Notes: generated by a model from the letters alone, not told the origin. 64,000 bases of DNA from Lachnospiraceae bacterium (GCA_017482205.1 JAFUNK010000024.1:124001-188000); one strand, 5' to 3'; numbered from the stretch's first letter, positions 17,890-27,560 are shown. Made by a program: numbers and translations.

Positions 17890-17914
17890 TGCTACTGATA
17901 AAAAGGAGCAATGT

Positions 17915-18520
17915 ATGGCACTTGAAAATAAATTAGGAATTACTGATTCTGCCGCTCTTGCCTGTGAAGAAGAAAAAATAAGCAAGAAAAAAGCAATAAG
18001 ACTATTTGAAACAGGTATGCTTGATGCATTGGAAGCAGGTAAGTTTTCATCCCTTAAAGCAATTCATAAGTATTTGTTTGAAGATATTTATGAGTTTGCG
18101 GGAGAAATACGCAAGGTAAATATTTCAAAGGGTAATTTCCGCTTTGCTCCGCTTATGTATTTGGAAGCGGCGCTGAATAATATTGACAAAATGCCCCAAT
18201 CTACTTTTGATGAAATTATTGAAAAATATGTAGAAATGAATATTGCCCATCCGTTTAGAGAAGGAAATGGACGAAGCACACGTATTTGGCTTGATCTTAT
18301 GTTGAAAAAGGAGCTTGGGAAGGTAGTGGACTGGAGCAGAGTGGATAAAGAAGATTATTTGCTCGCCATGGAACGAAGCCCGATTAAGGACATAGAAATT
18401 AAACATATTCTTGGAGCTGCTTTGACTGATGAAATAGCGGATAGAGAACTTTATATGAAGGGGATTGACCACAGCTATTATTACGAAGGTTATACAACTT
18501 TCAGGACGGCAGAATTGTAA
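17915..18520 (+). CDS. fic: Fic domain AMPylase with C-terminal inhibitory motif (class III)
   Basis: 201 aa. The Fic active site HPFREGNGR is intact at 112-120 (catalytic His112), with a beta-hairpin flap ([19 protein letters not shown], 61-79) for target docking. Near the end SYYYEG (187-192) fits the (S/T)xxxE(G/N) inhibitory helix motif, which places it with class III Fic proteins such as Neisseria NmFic that inhibit themselves and act on DNA gyrase and topoisomerase IV. That target is by family only. There is no separate antitoxin gene next to it, as expected. AAAAGGAG precedes the ATG. The coding sequence looks more A+T-rich than its neighbours. Confidence 0.9.
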   Translation: MALENKLGITDSAALACEEEKISKKKAIRLFETGMLDALEAGKFSSLKAIHKYLFEDIYEFAGEIRKVNISKGNFRFAPLMYLEAALNNIDKMPQSTFDEIIEKYVEMNIAHPFREGNGRSTRIWLDLMLKKELGKVVDWSRVDKEDYLLAMERSPIKDIEIKHILGAALTDEIADRELYMKGIDHSYYYEGYTTFRTAEL

Positions 18521-18584
18521 TATAGTTGCCGGAATATGTAAGGAATAAAAGTAATATTTTGTAACTGGGGAAGGAACTATAAAT

Positions 18585-19724
18585 ATGGATGAAAGCATGA
18601 CAAACCAACAACAGATACCTGTGCAGGGAAATCAGCAGCCGATATATATGCAGGGTATGCCCATGCAGGGCTACGGACAGCCCGTGTACCAGCAGATGCC
18701 CATACAGAACTATGAGCCTCCGTTTCAGTATCCGCAGGGAGAAGAATTGCAGAGGGTTGTAAAAGAAGGAAGAAAGCATTTTTCCAAACTGGGATTGAGT
18801 TTCTTTTTTGGCACCTTGATTATTTTTGCGGTACAGCTGGGAATTGCAGCACTGGTGCAGTGGTTATTTCCGGAAGTGGTGGAAAATGGTGACCTGAGTC
18901 TGATAGTATCGATGGTGCCTATGTATGTAATCGGTATGCCTTTGATGATGTTTTTAATCAGCAGAGTTCCGGCTGAAAATATTCCTAAGAAGAAAATGTC
19001 AGCAGGTAAAGCAGTAATAGCCGCAATGATGTGTTACAGCATTATGTATTGCAGTAATCTGATTGGAACAGGCATTACACTTGTGCTTGGCATTTTAAAG
19101 GGCAGTGCCGTAAATAATGAAATACAGAATATAGCAACCAGTACCGGTACAGGGGTTAGGATTTTGTTTATGGTAATCTGCGCTCCGATTTTTGAAGAAT
19201 TGATTTTCCGTAAACTGCTGGTAGACAGAGCGGTGCGTTACGGAGAAGGAACCGCAGTGGTGCTTTCCGGTCTGATGTTTGGCTTGTTCCACGGAAATAT
19301 ATCCCAGTTTATTTATGCTACCACAATCGGTATGTTCCTTGCATTTATCTATGTAAAGACAGGAAATATCAAATATACCATTATCTTACATATGATAGTT
19401 AATTTTATCGGCGGTGTATTGGGCGTCTGGATACTGGAATGGGCAGGATATACGGATATGCTCACTGACCCGGCGGCAATAGAAGCAAATCTGGGACGTG
19501 CAGTTGCAGGGCTTTTGGTGATGTTAGCATATGTATTCTGCCTGATTGGTATTGTAATTGCGGGATTTGTGCTGCTGATTGTATTTAGAAAGAAATTTAA
19601 GGTTTACAGAGGTAAAATTGCACTGCCAAAAGGTAAGCGTTTTACTACGGTTATTTGTAATCTGGGAATCATACTGTTTTGTGTATTCTGGATTGGAAGA
19701 ATCATACAGTTAGTGTTTGTGTAA
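18585..19724 (+). CDS. CPBP family intramembrane glutamic protease
   Basis: 379 aa. A Gln/Met/Pro-rich cytoplasmic tail of about 65 residues with a repeated MPMQGYGQP/MPIQNYEPP pattern precedes eight or so membrane helices. The CPBP (Abi, Rce1-like) motifs are EELIFR (E204-E205-R209), GLFHGN (H236) and a later HMIVN. These are the metal-independent glutamate protease residues. Family members process peptides or confer bacteriocin immunity; the substrate here is unknown. GGGGAAGGAAC precedes the ATG. The Gln-rich tail resembles that of the CtpA homologue at 27628, which may reflect a local low-complexity style. Confidence 0.85.
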   Translation: MDESMTNQQQIPVQGNQQPIYMQGMPMQGYGQPVYQQMPIQNYEPPFQYPQGEELQRVVKEGRKHFSKLGLSFFFGTLIIFAVQLGIAALVQWLFPEVVENGDLSLIVSMVPMYVIGMPLMMFLISRVPAENIPKKKMSAGKAVIAAMMCYSIMYCSNLIGTGITLVLGILKGSAVNNEIQNIATSTGTGVRILFMVICAPIFEELIFRKLLVDRAVRYGEGTAVVLSGLMFGLFHGNISQFIYATTIGMFLAFIYVKTGNIKYTIILHMIVNFIGGVLGVWILEWAGYTDMLTDPAAIEANLGRAVAGLLVMLAYVFCLIGIVIAGFVLLIVFRKKFKVYRGKIALPKGKRFTTVICNLGIILFCVFWIGRIIQLVFV

Positions 19725-19741
19725 CGGAAGGAATGGAAAAG

Positions 19742-20467
19742 ATGTATAGCTTTGAAAGCAGAATCAGATATAGCGAAACGGACAGTGACGGTAATTTAAG
19801 CCTTGAGGGGCTTCTGGATTATTTTCAGGACTGTTCCACGTTTCATTCCGAGGATTTGGGAGTTGGCGTAGAGTATTTAAGAGAAAATAAGATGATATGG
19901 GTGCTTTCCTCATGGCAGATAGAGGTAGAACGGTTTCCCGCATTGGCAGAGCGGGTAAATATCGGTACATTCCCGTATGAATTTAAAGGGTGTTTCGGTT
20001 ACCGTAATTTTTTCCTGACAGATGAAAAAGGCGAGTATCTGGCAAAAGCCAATACTATGTGGACACTTCTGGATACGGAGAGGTTCAGACCCGTGCATCC
20101 CAATGAGCTGATGCTGGAAAAATATGTGTTGGAAGAAAAACTGGATATGGATTATGCAGGACGCAAAATAATGCTTCCCAAGGAAAGCGCAGAACAAGAA
20201 CCCATTACCGTTAGAAAACAACATCTGGACACCAATCATCATGTAAATAATGTGCAGTATGTACGTATGGCAAAGGCATTTTTGCCAGAGGAATTTCCAA
20301 TTGTTAAGATGCGGGCAGAGTATAAAAAACAGGCATTGTTGGGTGATGTGCTTATGCCTTATGTTGCGTGTACCAAAGAGGATGGTCAGGAAAAATGGAC
20401 AGTATCTCTTCAGGATGCGCAGGGGGGGATTTTTGTGAACGTGGAATTTGAAGGAAAATGTAAATAG
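19742..20467 (+). CDS. Acyl-ACP thioesterase (FatA/FatB type)
   Basis: 241 aa with two hotdog domains. The first begins YSFESRIRYSETDSDGNLSL, and the second has TNHHVNNVQYVRM, holding the conserved Asn-His pair. It hydrolyses acyl-ACP to free fatty acid in the cytoplasm. The frame extends upstream into the protease gene, but GGAAGG (19726-19731) lies 10 nt before the ATG at 19742, so this start is chosen; the ATG at 19733 is too close. It follows the CPBP gene by 17 nt and is probably co-transcribed. Confidence 0.87.
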   Translation: MYSFESRIRYSETDSDGNLSLEGLLDYFQDCSTFHSEDLGVGVEYLRENKMIWVLSSWQIEVERFPALAERVNIGTFPYEFKGCFGYRNFFLTDEKGEYLAKANTMWTLLDTERFRPVHPNELMLEKYVLEEKLDMDYAGRKIMLPKESAEQEPITVRKQHLDTNHHVNNVQYVRMAKAFLPEEFPIVKMRAEYKKQALLGDVLMPYVACTKEDGQEKWTVSLQDAQGGIFVNVEFEGKCK

Positions 20468-20528
20468 AAAAGGGCATAATTTTGTGCGGCGGAGTAAAAT
20501 CTGCGATACGGAAAGGCATGGTTTATAA

Positions 20529-21362
20529 ATGATAAAACTGGGTGAAAAACAGGCGCTGAAAGTAGTAAAAAAAGTAGAATTCGGCGTATATCTGGCAGAT
20601 ATGGCAGATACGGAGGAAAGAGTGCTTTTACCTGCGAAGCAGGTGCCGGAAGGTACTGTGGTGGGTAGCCAAGTAGAGGTTTTTATATACAAGGATTCCA
20701 AGGACAGAATTATTGCGACCACCAAGGAACCGCTGTTAAAGATGGGTGAAGTAACCAGATTGCGTGTGGCACAGTTGAGTAAATTTGGTGCTTTCTTGGA
20801 CTGGGGGCTGGAAAAGGATTTGTTTCTGCCCTTTAAGCAACAGACCTATCGTGTGAAGCAGGGGGACACCCCATTGGTATCTTTATATATTGATAAGAGC
20901 AGCAGACTTTGTGCTACCATGAATGTATATCCGTATTTGTCTACGGAAAGTCCTTACACAAAGGACGATAAAGTAACGGGCTGTATTTACGAAACCAGTC
21001 CTGAGTTTGGTGCTTTTGTGGCAGTGGATGATAAGTATTCCGGCCTGATACCCCAAAAAGAGCTGTACGGCGAGGTCAGAATCGGCGATACGGTTACCTG
21101 CAGAGTTACCGGAGTAAAAGAGGATGGCAAGCTGGATTTGAGTATCCGAGAAAAAGCTTACTTACAGATAGAAGCCGATGCCGAGAAGGTGCTTGCGGTT
21201 ATTGACAGCTTTGACGGTGTCCTGCCTTTTAACGATAAGGCTTCACCGGAAGTAATAAAACGTGAGATGCAGATGAGTAAAAACGAATTTAAGCGTGCGG
21301 TAGGACATCTGTTGAAAAAAGGTATGATAGAGATAAAAGAAAAAGCAATCCGTAGGATTTAA
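20529..21362 (+). CDS. cvfB: CvfB-like S1 RNA-binding protein
   Basis: 277 aa with three S1-like segments: about 1-65, about 70-135 (GEVTRLRVAQLSKFGAFLDWG) and about 147-205 (GCIYETSPEFGAFVAVD). A winged-helix C-terminus follows (FKRAVGHLLKKGMIEIKEKAIRR). This is the architecture of S. aureus CvfB and B. subtilis YitL, RNA-binding proteins that affect virulence gene expression. The start is weakly marked (AAAGGCATGG upstream). It lies 61 nt after the thioesterase. Confidence 0.85.
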   Translation: MIKLGEKQALKVVKKVEFGVYLADMADTEERVLLPAKQVPEGTVVGSQVEVFIYKDSKDRIIATTKEPLLKMGEVTRLRVAQLSKFGAFLDWGLEKDLFLPFKQQTYRVKQGDTPLVSLYIDKSSRLCATMNVYPYLSTESPYTKDDKVTGCIYETSPEFGAFVAVDDKYSGLIPQKELYGEVRIGDTVTCRVTGVKEDGKLDLSIREKAYLQIEADAEKVLAVIDSFDGVLPFNDKASPEVIKREMQMSKNEFKRAVGHLLKKGMIEIKEKAIRRI

Positions 21363-21365
21363 GGA

Positions 21366-21395
21366 TTGCGGAAATAAAAGGTTTTGTGTTATAAT
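21366..21395 (+). promoter_or_regulatory. Candidate promoter of the YjfB gene
   Basis: TTGCGG (21366-21371), 18 nt, TATAAT (21390-21395). No sigma-D (motility) type -10 is visible. Confidence 0.5.
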
Positions 21396-21438
21396 AATTA
21401 TAGAAAAGCAGTGCAAGTCTGATAAGGAGGTATTTATT

Positions 21439-21630
21439 ATGGATATTGCAGGATTATCAATGTCATTATCACAGATTAATTTAAATACCAAAATAGGAAC
21501 TGCCGTATTGGACAAAGCAATGGAGTCCGGTGAAGAACTGGCTGCGGGTATGGTAGAAATGATTGATGCGGCAGCAATGGAACGCTCCGTAAATCCGGCG
21601 GTAGGCAGCAATTTTGATATGAGAATTTAA
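21439..21630 (+). CDS. YjfB family putative motility protein
   Basis: 63 aa. It matches the small YjfB family: an N-terminal MDIAGLSMSLSQ followed by NTKIGTAVLDKAME, and a C-terminal part ending NFDMRI. Members occur in flagellated Bacillota and are linked to motility by co-occurrence; no biochemical function is established. AAGGAGG precedes the ATG at good spacing, and the gene has its own promoter and terminator, so it is a genuine small gene. The flagellar genes at 40-42 kb and 45.3 kb show that the organism is motile. Confidence 0.75.
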   Translation: MDIAGLSMSLSQINLNTKIGTAVLDKAMESGEELAAGMVEMIDAAAMERSVNPAVGSNFDMRI

Positions 21631-21656
21631 TGAGGAAATAATGAATAGCACTGAGA

Positions 21657-21688
21657 GGAAGGCCTTGTGTACAGAGCCTTCCTTTTTG
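21657..21688 (+). terminator. Terminator of the YjfB gene
   Basis: GGAAGGC (21657-21663) pairs with GCCTTCC (21676-21682), followed by TTTTTG. Confidence 0.8.
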
Positions 21689-21729
21689 TGTATTGGATTT
21701 ATAACTAAGATACAGAAGGAGAGAATGGT

Positions 21730-23379
21730 ATGTTAAGTATTTTATTAAACTGGTTATATGTTTTTATAACGGTTTTTTGTCTGGGACAGGGTTTTTCCTG
21801 TTTCGCAGAAAAGAAACTGCATTACAGATTAAAAAGCATGGATAGTGTGTTGGTGGCAGGTCTCATTATGGCAACTGTATATGCACAGGTATTCAGTCTG
21901 TTTGGAAAAGTAGGACTGGCAGCTAATCTGTTGTTGCTTGTGGTATGTTTTCTGATTATAACAGTATATCGGTCAAAAATAGCAGAAGATGTGGCAAGGT
22001 GGAACAGGGAAAATACTGTATTACGAAAAGTTTTGGTAGTAGTGCTGGTATTTGTATGGGCGTATTTTACCTCCAGAGGATATCTGGTATACGATTCTGA
22101 CTTGTATCATGGACAGAGTATCCGTTGGATAGAAGAATACGGTGTGGTAAAAGGTTTGGCCAATCTGCATGTAAGATTTGCATACAACAGTGCATCTTTT
22201 GCACTTTCTGCATTGTATAGCATGAAGTTCCTGCTGGGGCAGTCGCTACATACAATGGGTGGATTCTGGGCACTGGTTTTGAGTATCGGCGTACTGGATA
22301 TCGGAAAGAGCTGGAAACGAAAGAAAATGTTGCTGTCGGACTTTGCAAAAGTGGCAGCAATATATTATCTGACTGTTATTTGTGATGAAATAGTGTCTCC
22401 TTCTTCTGATTATGTTGTAATGATTGTAGTGTTCTTTATTGTGATTAAGTGGCTGGAGCAGCTGGAAAATGCAGAAAAAAGCGGATCTGTGGTGCCGTAT
22501 GCACTGTTGTGTGTATGTGGCGTATATGCAGTAACCTTGAAACTTACCGCCGGTCTGATATTGATATTATTATTTAAACCTGCTATGACACTTTTGAAAG
22601 AAAAGCGATGGAAAGAAATAGGTATGTATCTTTTGATGGGCTTGGGGATAGCTATACCGTGGTTGACCAGGACAGTTATTATCTCAGGATGGTTGTTATA
22701 TCCGTTTCCGGCACTGGATTTGTTCTCTGTGGACTGGAAAGTCAGTGCAGAGATTGCCCGGGTGGATGGGGCGGAAATCAAGACATGGGGAAGAGCACTG
22801 TATGATGCATCTAAGGTGAATGTGCCGATAACACAGTGGTTTTCAAACTGGTTCGCTACATTGCTAACGATGGAAAAATTGTTGATTCTGGCAGATTTTT
22901 TGAGTATAGGCATTTTGCTGCCGGTGGCAGTTTGGACTTTTATAAAGCGTAAGAAAGAAAATGCAGATTATCTGTTGGTGATGGCTGCGTTACTTTGTTC
23001 ATATTTGTTCTGGCAGACTAGTGCACCGTTAATACGTTACGGATATGCCTATGTATTATTGGTAGCGGCATTGGCGGCAGGCTGGCTGTTGCAAAAGATG
23101 AGATTGCAGAGGGTGGTATATTTTGGACTGATAGTTTATGGGGCATATAAAGTATGCATGCTGGCGCTTACTGTTTGTAATACCGCTTCAGCACCGTATT
23201 ATCTGTGGCAGCAGGACTATGGGACATATGAGTTACAAACATATGAATTAAATGGGGAAGTCTTCTACTATCCGGTGTCAGGGGATAGAACCGGATATGA
23301 GTATTTCCCGACGGCACCGGTGAAACCTAATATAGAATTTCGCGGTGACGGAATAGCGGACGGATTTAGGGCAAAGTAA
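21730..23379 (+). CDS. Large polytopic membrane protein, glycosyltransferase-like
   Basis: 549 aa with about 12-14 membrane helices. Between early helices there is a conserved-looking acidic loop, VYDSDLYHGQSIRW, similar in place to the acidic first loop of GT-C glycosyltransferases. The C-terminal 70 residues are hydrophilic and outside. It resembles uncharacterised membrane families (LIC_10190-like) from memory only. AAGGAGAG precedes the ATG. It stands alone between two intergenic regions. A lipid-linked sugar transferase or a polymer flippase are both possible. Confidence 0.5.
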   Translation: MLSILLNWLYVFITVFCLGQGFSCFAEKKLHYRLKSMDSVLVAGLIMATVYAQVFSLFGKVGLAANLLLLVVCFLIITVYRSKIAEDVARWNRENTVLRKVLVVVLVFVWAYFTSRGYLVYDSDLYHGQSIRWIEEYGVVKGLANLHVRFAYNSASFALSALYSMKFLLGQSLHTMGGFWALVLSIGVLDIGKSWKRKKMLLSDFAKVAAIYYLTVICDEIVSPSSDYVVMIVVFFIVIKWLEQLENAEKSGSVVPYALLCVCGVYAVTLKLTAGLILILLFKPAMTLLKEKRWKEIGMYLLMGLGIAIPWLTRTVIISGWLLYPFPALDLFSVDWKVSAEIARVDGAEIKTWGRALYDASKVNVPITQWFSNWFATLLTMEKLLILADFLSIGILLPVAVWTFIKRKKENADYLLVMAALLCSYLFWQTSAPLIRYGYAYVLLVAALAAGWLLQKMRLQRVVYFGLIVYGAYKVCMLALTVCNTASAPYYLWQQDYGTYELQTYELNGEVFYYPVSGDRTGYEYFPTAPVKPNIEFRGDGIADGFRAK

Positions 23380-23488
23380 GGCCATTTTTAGGTTAATAAA
23401 GAATATAAAATTTTTTGTTTAGTTTGTCCAGTAACAGAATATCGATAAAAAAGCAAAAAAACATGAAAAGTGCATAAAAAAGTATGAG

Positions 23489-23511
23489 TTTACAGTAGAT
23501 TTTTTTGTAAA
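23489..23511. promoter_or_regulatory. Inverted repeat upstream of the PucR-type regulator
   Basis: TTTACA (23489-23494) and TGTAAA (23506-23511) lie in the A+T-rich 219-nt gap before the regulator gene. It may be an autoregulatory operator; apart from this and several AT tracts I see no clear promoter in the gap. Confidence 0.3.
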
Positions 23512-23598
23512 AATAAATTAAAATGGAAAGTAAGTGTGTGACAGAGCCCTTTTTGAGAGGGAGTTTTCATTGTCATTTTTTACAAAAGGAGTAGGTAG

Positions 23599-24684
23599 AT
23601 GATATCAAGTCAAATATTACAAAATACCATTGAAGGATTAAAATTAATAGCCCGTGTAGAATTCTGTGTAATGGATACGGATGGAAAGGAAGTGGCGTCC
23701 ACTGTGGACATGGGCAATTGTTCCAAACAGGCAGTAGAGTTTGCACTTTCTCCGGCTGATTCACAGGAAATACAGGGTTACCAGTATTTCAAGATATTTG
23801 ATGAACAGCAACTGGAATATGTGCTGATTGCCGGTGGCGCAGGTGAAGATGTGTATACTGTCGGTAAAATGGTAGCATTCCAGATTCAAAATCTGTTGGT
23901 GGCATACAAGGAGCGTTTTGATAAGGACAACTTTATCAAGAATCTGCTTTTGGACAATCTGTTGCTGGTGGATATTTACAGCAGGGCAAAGAAGCTGCAT
24001 ATCCAGACAGATGTAAACCGTGTGGTTATGATTGTAGAGTCTGAAAATGGCAAGGACAATAACGCACTGGAGCTTTCCAGAACCCATTTTGGCAACAATG
24101 GAAAAGATTTCATTACTGCAGTAGATGAAAATAATGTTATAGTAGTAAAGGAATTAACGGATGCGGAAAATAACCGTGAGATAGACAAAGCAGCAAAATC
24201 ATTGGAAGCCTTTCTGCAAAAAGAAGGGGTAAAGAATGTGCATGTGGCTTACGGTACGGTAGTGCATGAGATTAAAGAAGTGAGCCGTTCCTACAAGGAA
24301 GCCAAAATGGCACTGGATGTAGGTAAGATTTTCTTTGACGAGAGGGATGTTATCGCATACAGTGAATTGGGTATTGGACGATTGATTTACCAGTTGCCCA
24401 TACCGCTTTGTAAGATGTTTATCAAAGAGATTTTCGGGGGCAAGAGCCCGGATGAATTTGATGAAGAGACACTTACTACTATACATAAGTTTTTCGAGAA
24501 CAGCCTGAATGTATCGGAAACCTCCAGACAGTTGTTTATTCACCGTAATACACTGGTTTACAGACTGGATAAATTACAAAAGAGTACCGGGCTGGATTTA
24601 AGGGTGTTTGAAGATGCCATTACCTTTAAGATTGCATTGATGGTAGTAAAATATATGAAGTACATGGAAACTTTTGAATATTGA
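23599..24684 (+). CDS. PucR/CdaR-type transcription regulator
   Basis: 361 aa. An N-terminal diacid-sensor-like domain (about 1-135) and a central degenerate GGDEF-like region (about 135-260) precede the PucR C-terminal HTH (about 295-355). The HTH is recognisable from LNVSETSRQLFIHRNTLVYRLDKL, of which RNTLVYRL is the recognition helix. Such regulators often respond to small organic acids. ftsE starts 16 nt after its stop, so it could be co-transcribed with, or control, the ftsEX cluster. AAAAGGAG precedes the ATG. Confidence 0.85.
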   Translation: MISSQILQNTIEGLKLIARVEFCVMDTDGKEVASTVDMGNCSKQAVEFALSPADSQEIQGYQYFKIFDEQQLEYVLIAGGAGEDVYTVGKMVAFQIQNLLVAYKERFDKDNFIKNLLLDNLLLVDIYSRAKKLHIQTDVNRVVMIVESENGKDNNALELSRTHFGNNGKDFITAVDENNVIVVKELTDAENNREIDKAAKSLEAFLQKEGVKNVHVAYGTVVHEIKEVSRSYKEAKMALDVGKIFFDERDVIAYSELGIGRLIYQLPIPLCKMFIKEIFGGKSPDEFDEETLTTIHKFFENSLNVSETSRQLFIHRNTLVYRLDKLQKSTGLDLRVFEDAITFKIALMVVKYMKYMETFEY

Positions 24685-24700
24685 TATAAAGGGGTCAGTA

Positions 24701-25444
24701 ATGTCACGTAAAGAGGAAAAAAGAAAAAGACGCGAGAAAATGATTGAAGAACAGGGCCTGATTCATCTGGATGGAGTAAGCAAGGTCTATTCCGCGGGTG
24801 CACCTGCATTAAACGGTGTTACCCTGCATATTAAAAAGGGAGAATTTGTTTTTATAGTAGGAGACAGTGGTTCCGGTAAATCCACCCTGATTAAGCTGTT
24901 GCTGCGTGAATTAACTGCCAGCAATGGTAAGGTGTGGGTCATGGGACATGATGTGGCAAAACTGCCCCGTCGTAAGATACCCAAGTTCCGTAGAAATCTG
25001 GGTATTGTGTTTCAGGACTTCCGTCTGTTAAAGGACAGAAATGTATATGAAAATGTAGCATTTGCCCAGAGAATTATAGAAGTACCTACCAAAGAAATCC
25101 GCAGAAATGTGCCGGCTATACTGGCTACGGTGGGACTGGCAGGAAAATACAAGGCAAAGCCCAAGCAGCTTTCCGGCGGTGAGCAGCAGAGAGTTGCTCT
25201 GGCGAGAGCGTTGGTAAATAAACCGGCAATTCTTCTGGCAGATGAGCCTACCGGTAACTTAGACCCCAAGAACTCATGGGAAATCATGATGCTTTTGGAC
25301 GAAATCAATGCAGCCGGTACTACGGTTGTAGTTGTAACCCACAACAGAGAAATAGTCAATGCCATGCAGAAACGTGTTATTACCATGAAGCGTGGCGTGA
25401 TTGTAAGTGACGAAGAGGAAGGAGAGTATATCGATGAAGATTAG
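24701..25444 (+). CDS. ftsE: FtsE, cell-division ABC ATPase
   Basis: 247 aa. Walker A is GDSGSGKST, the signature is LSGGEQQRVALARAL, Walker B is ILLADEPTGNLD and the H-loop is VTHNREIV. With FtsX it uses ATP to switch on peptidoglycan hydrolysis outside the membrane. A longer frame begins at a TTG at 24674; AAAGGGG before the ATG at 24701 decides the start. The N-terminus has a basic extension (SRKEEKRKRREKM) of about 20 residues before the usual FtsE start. It overlaps ftsX by 11 nt. Confidence 0.95.
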   Translation: MSRKEEKRKRREKMIEEQGLIHLDGVSKVYSAGAPALNGVTLHIKKGEFVFIVGDSGSGKSTLIKLLLRELTASNGKVWVMGHDVAKLPRRKIPKFRRNLGIVFQDFRLLKDRNVYENVAFAQRIIEVPTKEIRRNVPAILATVGLAGKYKAKPKQLSGGEQQRVALARALVNKPAILLADEPTGNLDPKNSWEIMMLLDEINAAGTTVVVVTHNREIVNAMQKRVITMKRGVIVSDEEEGEYIDED

Positions 25445-26330
25445 TACCTTATTTTATACTCTCAGGCAAGGATTTAGGGGGATTTTCAGAAATAAGTGGT
25501 TTTCCCTTGCGTCTATTGCAACCATTACCACCTGCTTGTTCCTTTTTGGTGTATTGTATGCGGTAGTAATGAATTTTCAGCATATTGTAAAGACGGCACA
25601 GAGCAATATGTCCGTCACAGTATTTTTCTACGAAGACACCACAGATGCCCGCATTGCGGAAATCGGTGATTTGATTCGTATCAGAGAAGAGGTTTCTGAT
25701 GTGAAATTTACTTCCGGTGATGAAGCATGGCAGGAAGTGCAGGAAACCCTTTTCCATGGGCAGGCGGAAGGCTTCCCCACTAACCCGTTGGAAAATCATG
25801 AGAATTATGAAATCTTTTTGAGCGATGTAGCCAAGCAGGATTCGCTGGTTACATGGTTAAGTTCCATTGAAGATATCCGGAAGATTAATTACTCTGAAAG
25901 TACTGCGGATGCATTAAGCGGTGTGAATATGATTACCGCTTATGTGGCATTGGGACTGGTAGCTATTCTGTTAGCAGTATCTGTTTTTCTGATTAGCAAT
26001 ACGGTTACTATTGGTATTTCTGTTCGTCAGGAAGAAATTAACATTATGAAATACATCGGTGCCACGGACTTTTTTGTCAGAGCTCCCTTTGTAATAGAAG
26101 GTATGTTGATAGGTGCTATTGGTTCTACTATTCCACTGGTGATTATCTATTATGCGTATAACAAAGTGGTAAATTATGCATTGACAGAATTTGCGTTACT
26201 TTCCAATATTTTACAGTTTTTAAGTGTAAAAGAAATCTTTTCCGTGCTTTTGCCTGTATCTTTGATACTGGGTATCGGTATCGGCTTTTTAGGAAGCTTT
26301 AATACAGTAAGAAAACATTTGCGTGTATAG
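25434..26330 (+). CDS. ftsX: FtsX, cell-division ABC permease-like protein
   Basis: 298 aa with the FtsX plan: TM1 (about 22-45), an extracellular domain (about 46-165), then three helices. The start ISTLFYTLRQGFRGIFRNKWFS is typical, as is VRQEEINIMKYIGATDFFVRAPF in the cytoplasmic loop. GAAGGAGAG before the ATG at 25434 chooses this start over one 27 nt upstream. The coiled-coil hydrolase gene next door is the expected partner that docks on the FtsX outer loop. Confidence 0.95.
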   Translation: MKISTLFYTLRQGFRGIFRNKWFSLASIATITTCLFLFGVLYAVVMNFQHIVKTAQSNMSVTVFFYEDTTDARIAEIGDLIRIREEVSDVKFTSGDEAWQEVQETLFHGQAEGFPTNPLENHENYEIFLSDVAKQDSLVTWLSSIEDIRKINYSESTADALSGVNMITAYVALGLVAILLAVSVFLISNTVTIGISVRQEEINIMKYIGATDFFVRAPFVIEGMLIGAIGSTIPLVIIYYAYNKVVNYALTEFALLSNILQFLSVKEIFSVLLPVSLILGIGIGFLGSFNTVRKHLRV

Positions 26331-26348
26331 TAGGAGGCAGTAAGTTAC

Positions 26349-27560
26349 ATGAAGAAACGATTGGCAAGAGTGGTGGCGTTAGGACTGACGCTGGCAATGT
26401 TTGCGGGATATGCGTATTCTTCACAGGCTGCGCCTATTACCTCTGAAAGTATACAGGAAAAAGAGGAACAGATTGAGCAGGCTGAGGAAGAGAGAGACCG
26501 ATTGCAGGCATCTCTGACGAATGCGCAGGAAATCAAGGAAAGTCTGGAATCACAAAAGAATGATTTGAATACCTACATCACAGAACTGGATAGAGAACTG
26601 GCTACCATTATTGAAAATATCGAAACTTTAGAAACCCAGATAGCGGAAAAAGAAGCGGAGATTGAACTGACGCAGGCAGAACTGGAGACAGCAAAGGAAA
26701 CGGAAGCAGAACAATATGCCAATATGGTGGAACGTATTCAGTATATTTATGAGCATGGAGAAGAGTCTTATATAGAAATTCTTTTCAGCGGAACCAGTTT
26801 TAGTGACATGTTAAACAGGGTAGAGTATCTGGAACAGATTTCTGCATATGACCAAAAAATGCTGGAACAGTATATTTTAAACCGTCAGATGATAGAATTG
26901 TTGGAACAACAGCTTTTAACGGATAAAGCGTTGTTGGAAGAGTCGAAAGCAGGAAAAGAGTCTGAACAGGCTGCATTAGAAGAATTGATTGCCGCAAAGG
27001 AACAGACCATTCTGGAATATGAAAATGATATTGCCAATAAAGAACAGGCAATTGCACAGTATGAAGCGGATATTCAGGAAGAAACCGAAATAATCGAAGC
27101 ACTGGAAGCGGCCATTGCAGAAGAGAAGAAAAAACTGTTGGAACAAAACAGGATATATTATGACGGAGGACAGTTTAAATTCCCCGTAGCATATTATACC
27201 CGACTGTCCAGTGAGTACGGATGGCGTATGCATCCCACGCTGCATGTGGAAAAATTCCACAACGGTATCGATTTGGCATCTCCTACGGGAACGGATATCT
27301 ATGCGGCATATGATGGAAAAGTAGTGGCAGCGGCATACAGCAGCTCCATGGGTAACTATGTGATGATAGATCACGGTGATGAATTATATACAATATATAT
27401 GCATGCTTCAAAGTTGTATGTTTCTGCCGGAGACATAGTGGTAAAAGGAGAAACAATTGCGGCGGTGGGTTCCACGGGACGTTCTACCGGTCCCCATCTG
27501 CACTTTGGCGTGCGACTGAACGGACAGTATGTAAGTCCGTGGAATTATCTGTCCCAGTGA
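26349..27560 (+). CDS. Coiled-coil LytM (M23) murein hydrolase/activator, EnvC/PcsB-like role
   Basis: 403 aa. A signal peptide (about 1-28, cleaved near SSQAAP) is followed by a long coiled coil (about 35-265, with Glu/Gln heptads). The C-terminal M23 domain has HNGIDLASPTG and HLHFG (383-387), so the zinc ligands look present and it may cleave cross-bridges itself, unlike degenerate EnvC. FtsEX partners (EnvC, PcsB, CwlO) all have this coiled coil, and the gene follows ftsX by 18 nt. GGAGGCAG precedes the ATG. It acts outside the membrane in cell separation. Confidence 0.9.
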   Translation: MKKRLARVVALGLTLAMFAGYAYSSQAAPITSESIQEKEEQIEQAEEERDRLQASLTNAQEIKESLESQKNDLNTYITELDRELATIIENIETLETQIAEKEAEIELTQAELETAKETEAEQYANMVERIQYIYEHGEESYIEILFSGTSFSDMLNRVEYLEQISAYDQKMLEQYILNRQMIELLEQQLLTDKALLEESKAGKESEQAALEELIAAKEQTILEYENDIANKEQAIAQYEADIQEETEIIEALEAAIAEEKKKLLEQNRIYYDGGQFKFPVAYYTRLSSEYGWRMHPTLHVEKFHNGIDLASPTGTDIYAAYDGKVVAAAYSSSMGNYVMIDHGDELYTIYMHASKLYVSAGDIVVKGETIAAVGSTGRSTGPHLHFGVRLNGQYVSPWNYLSQ

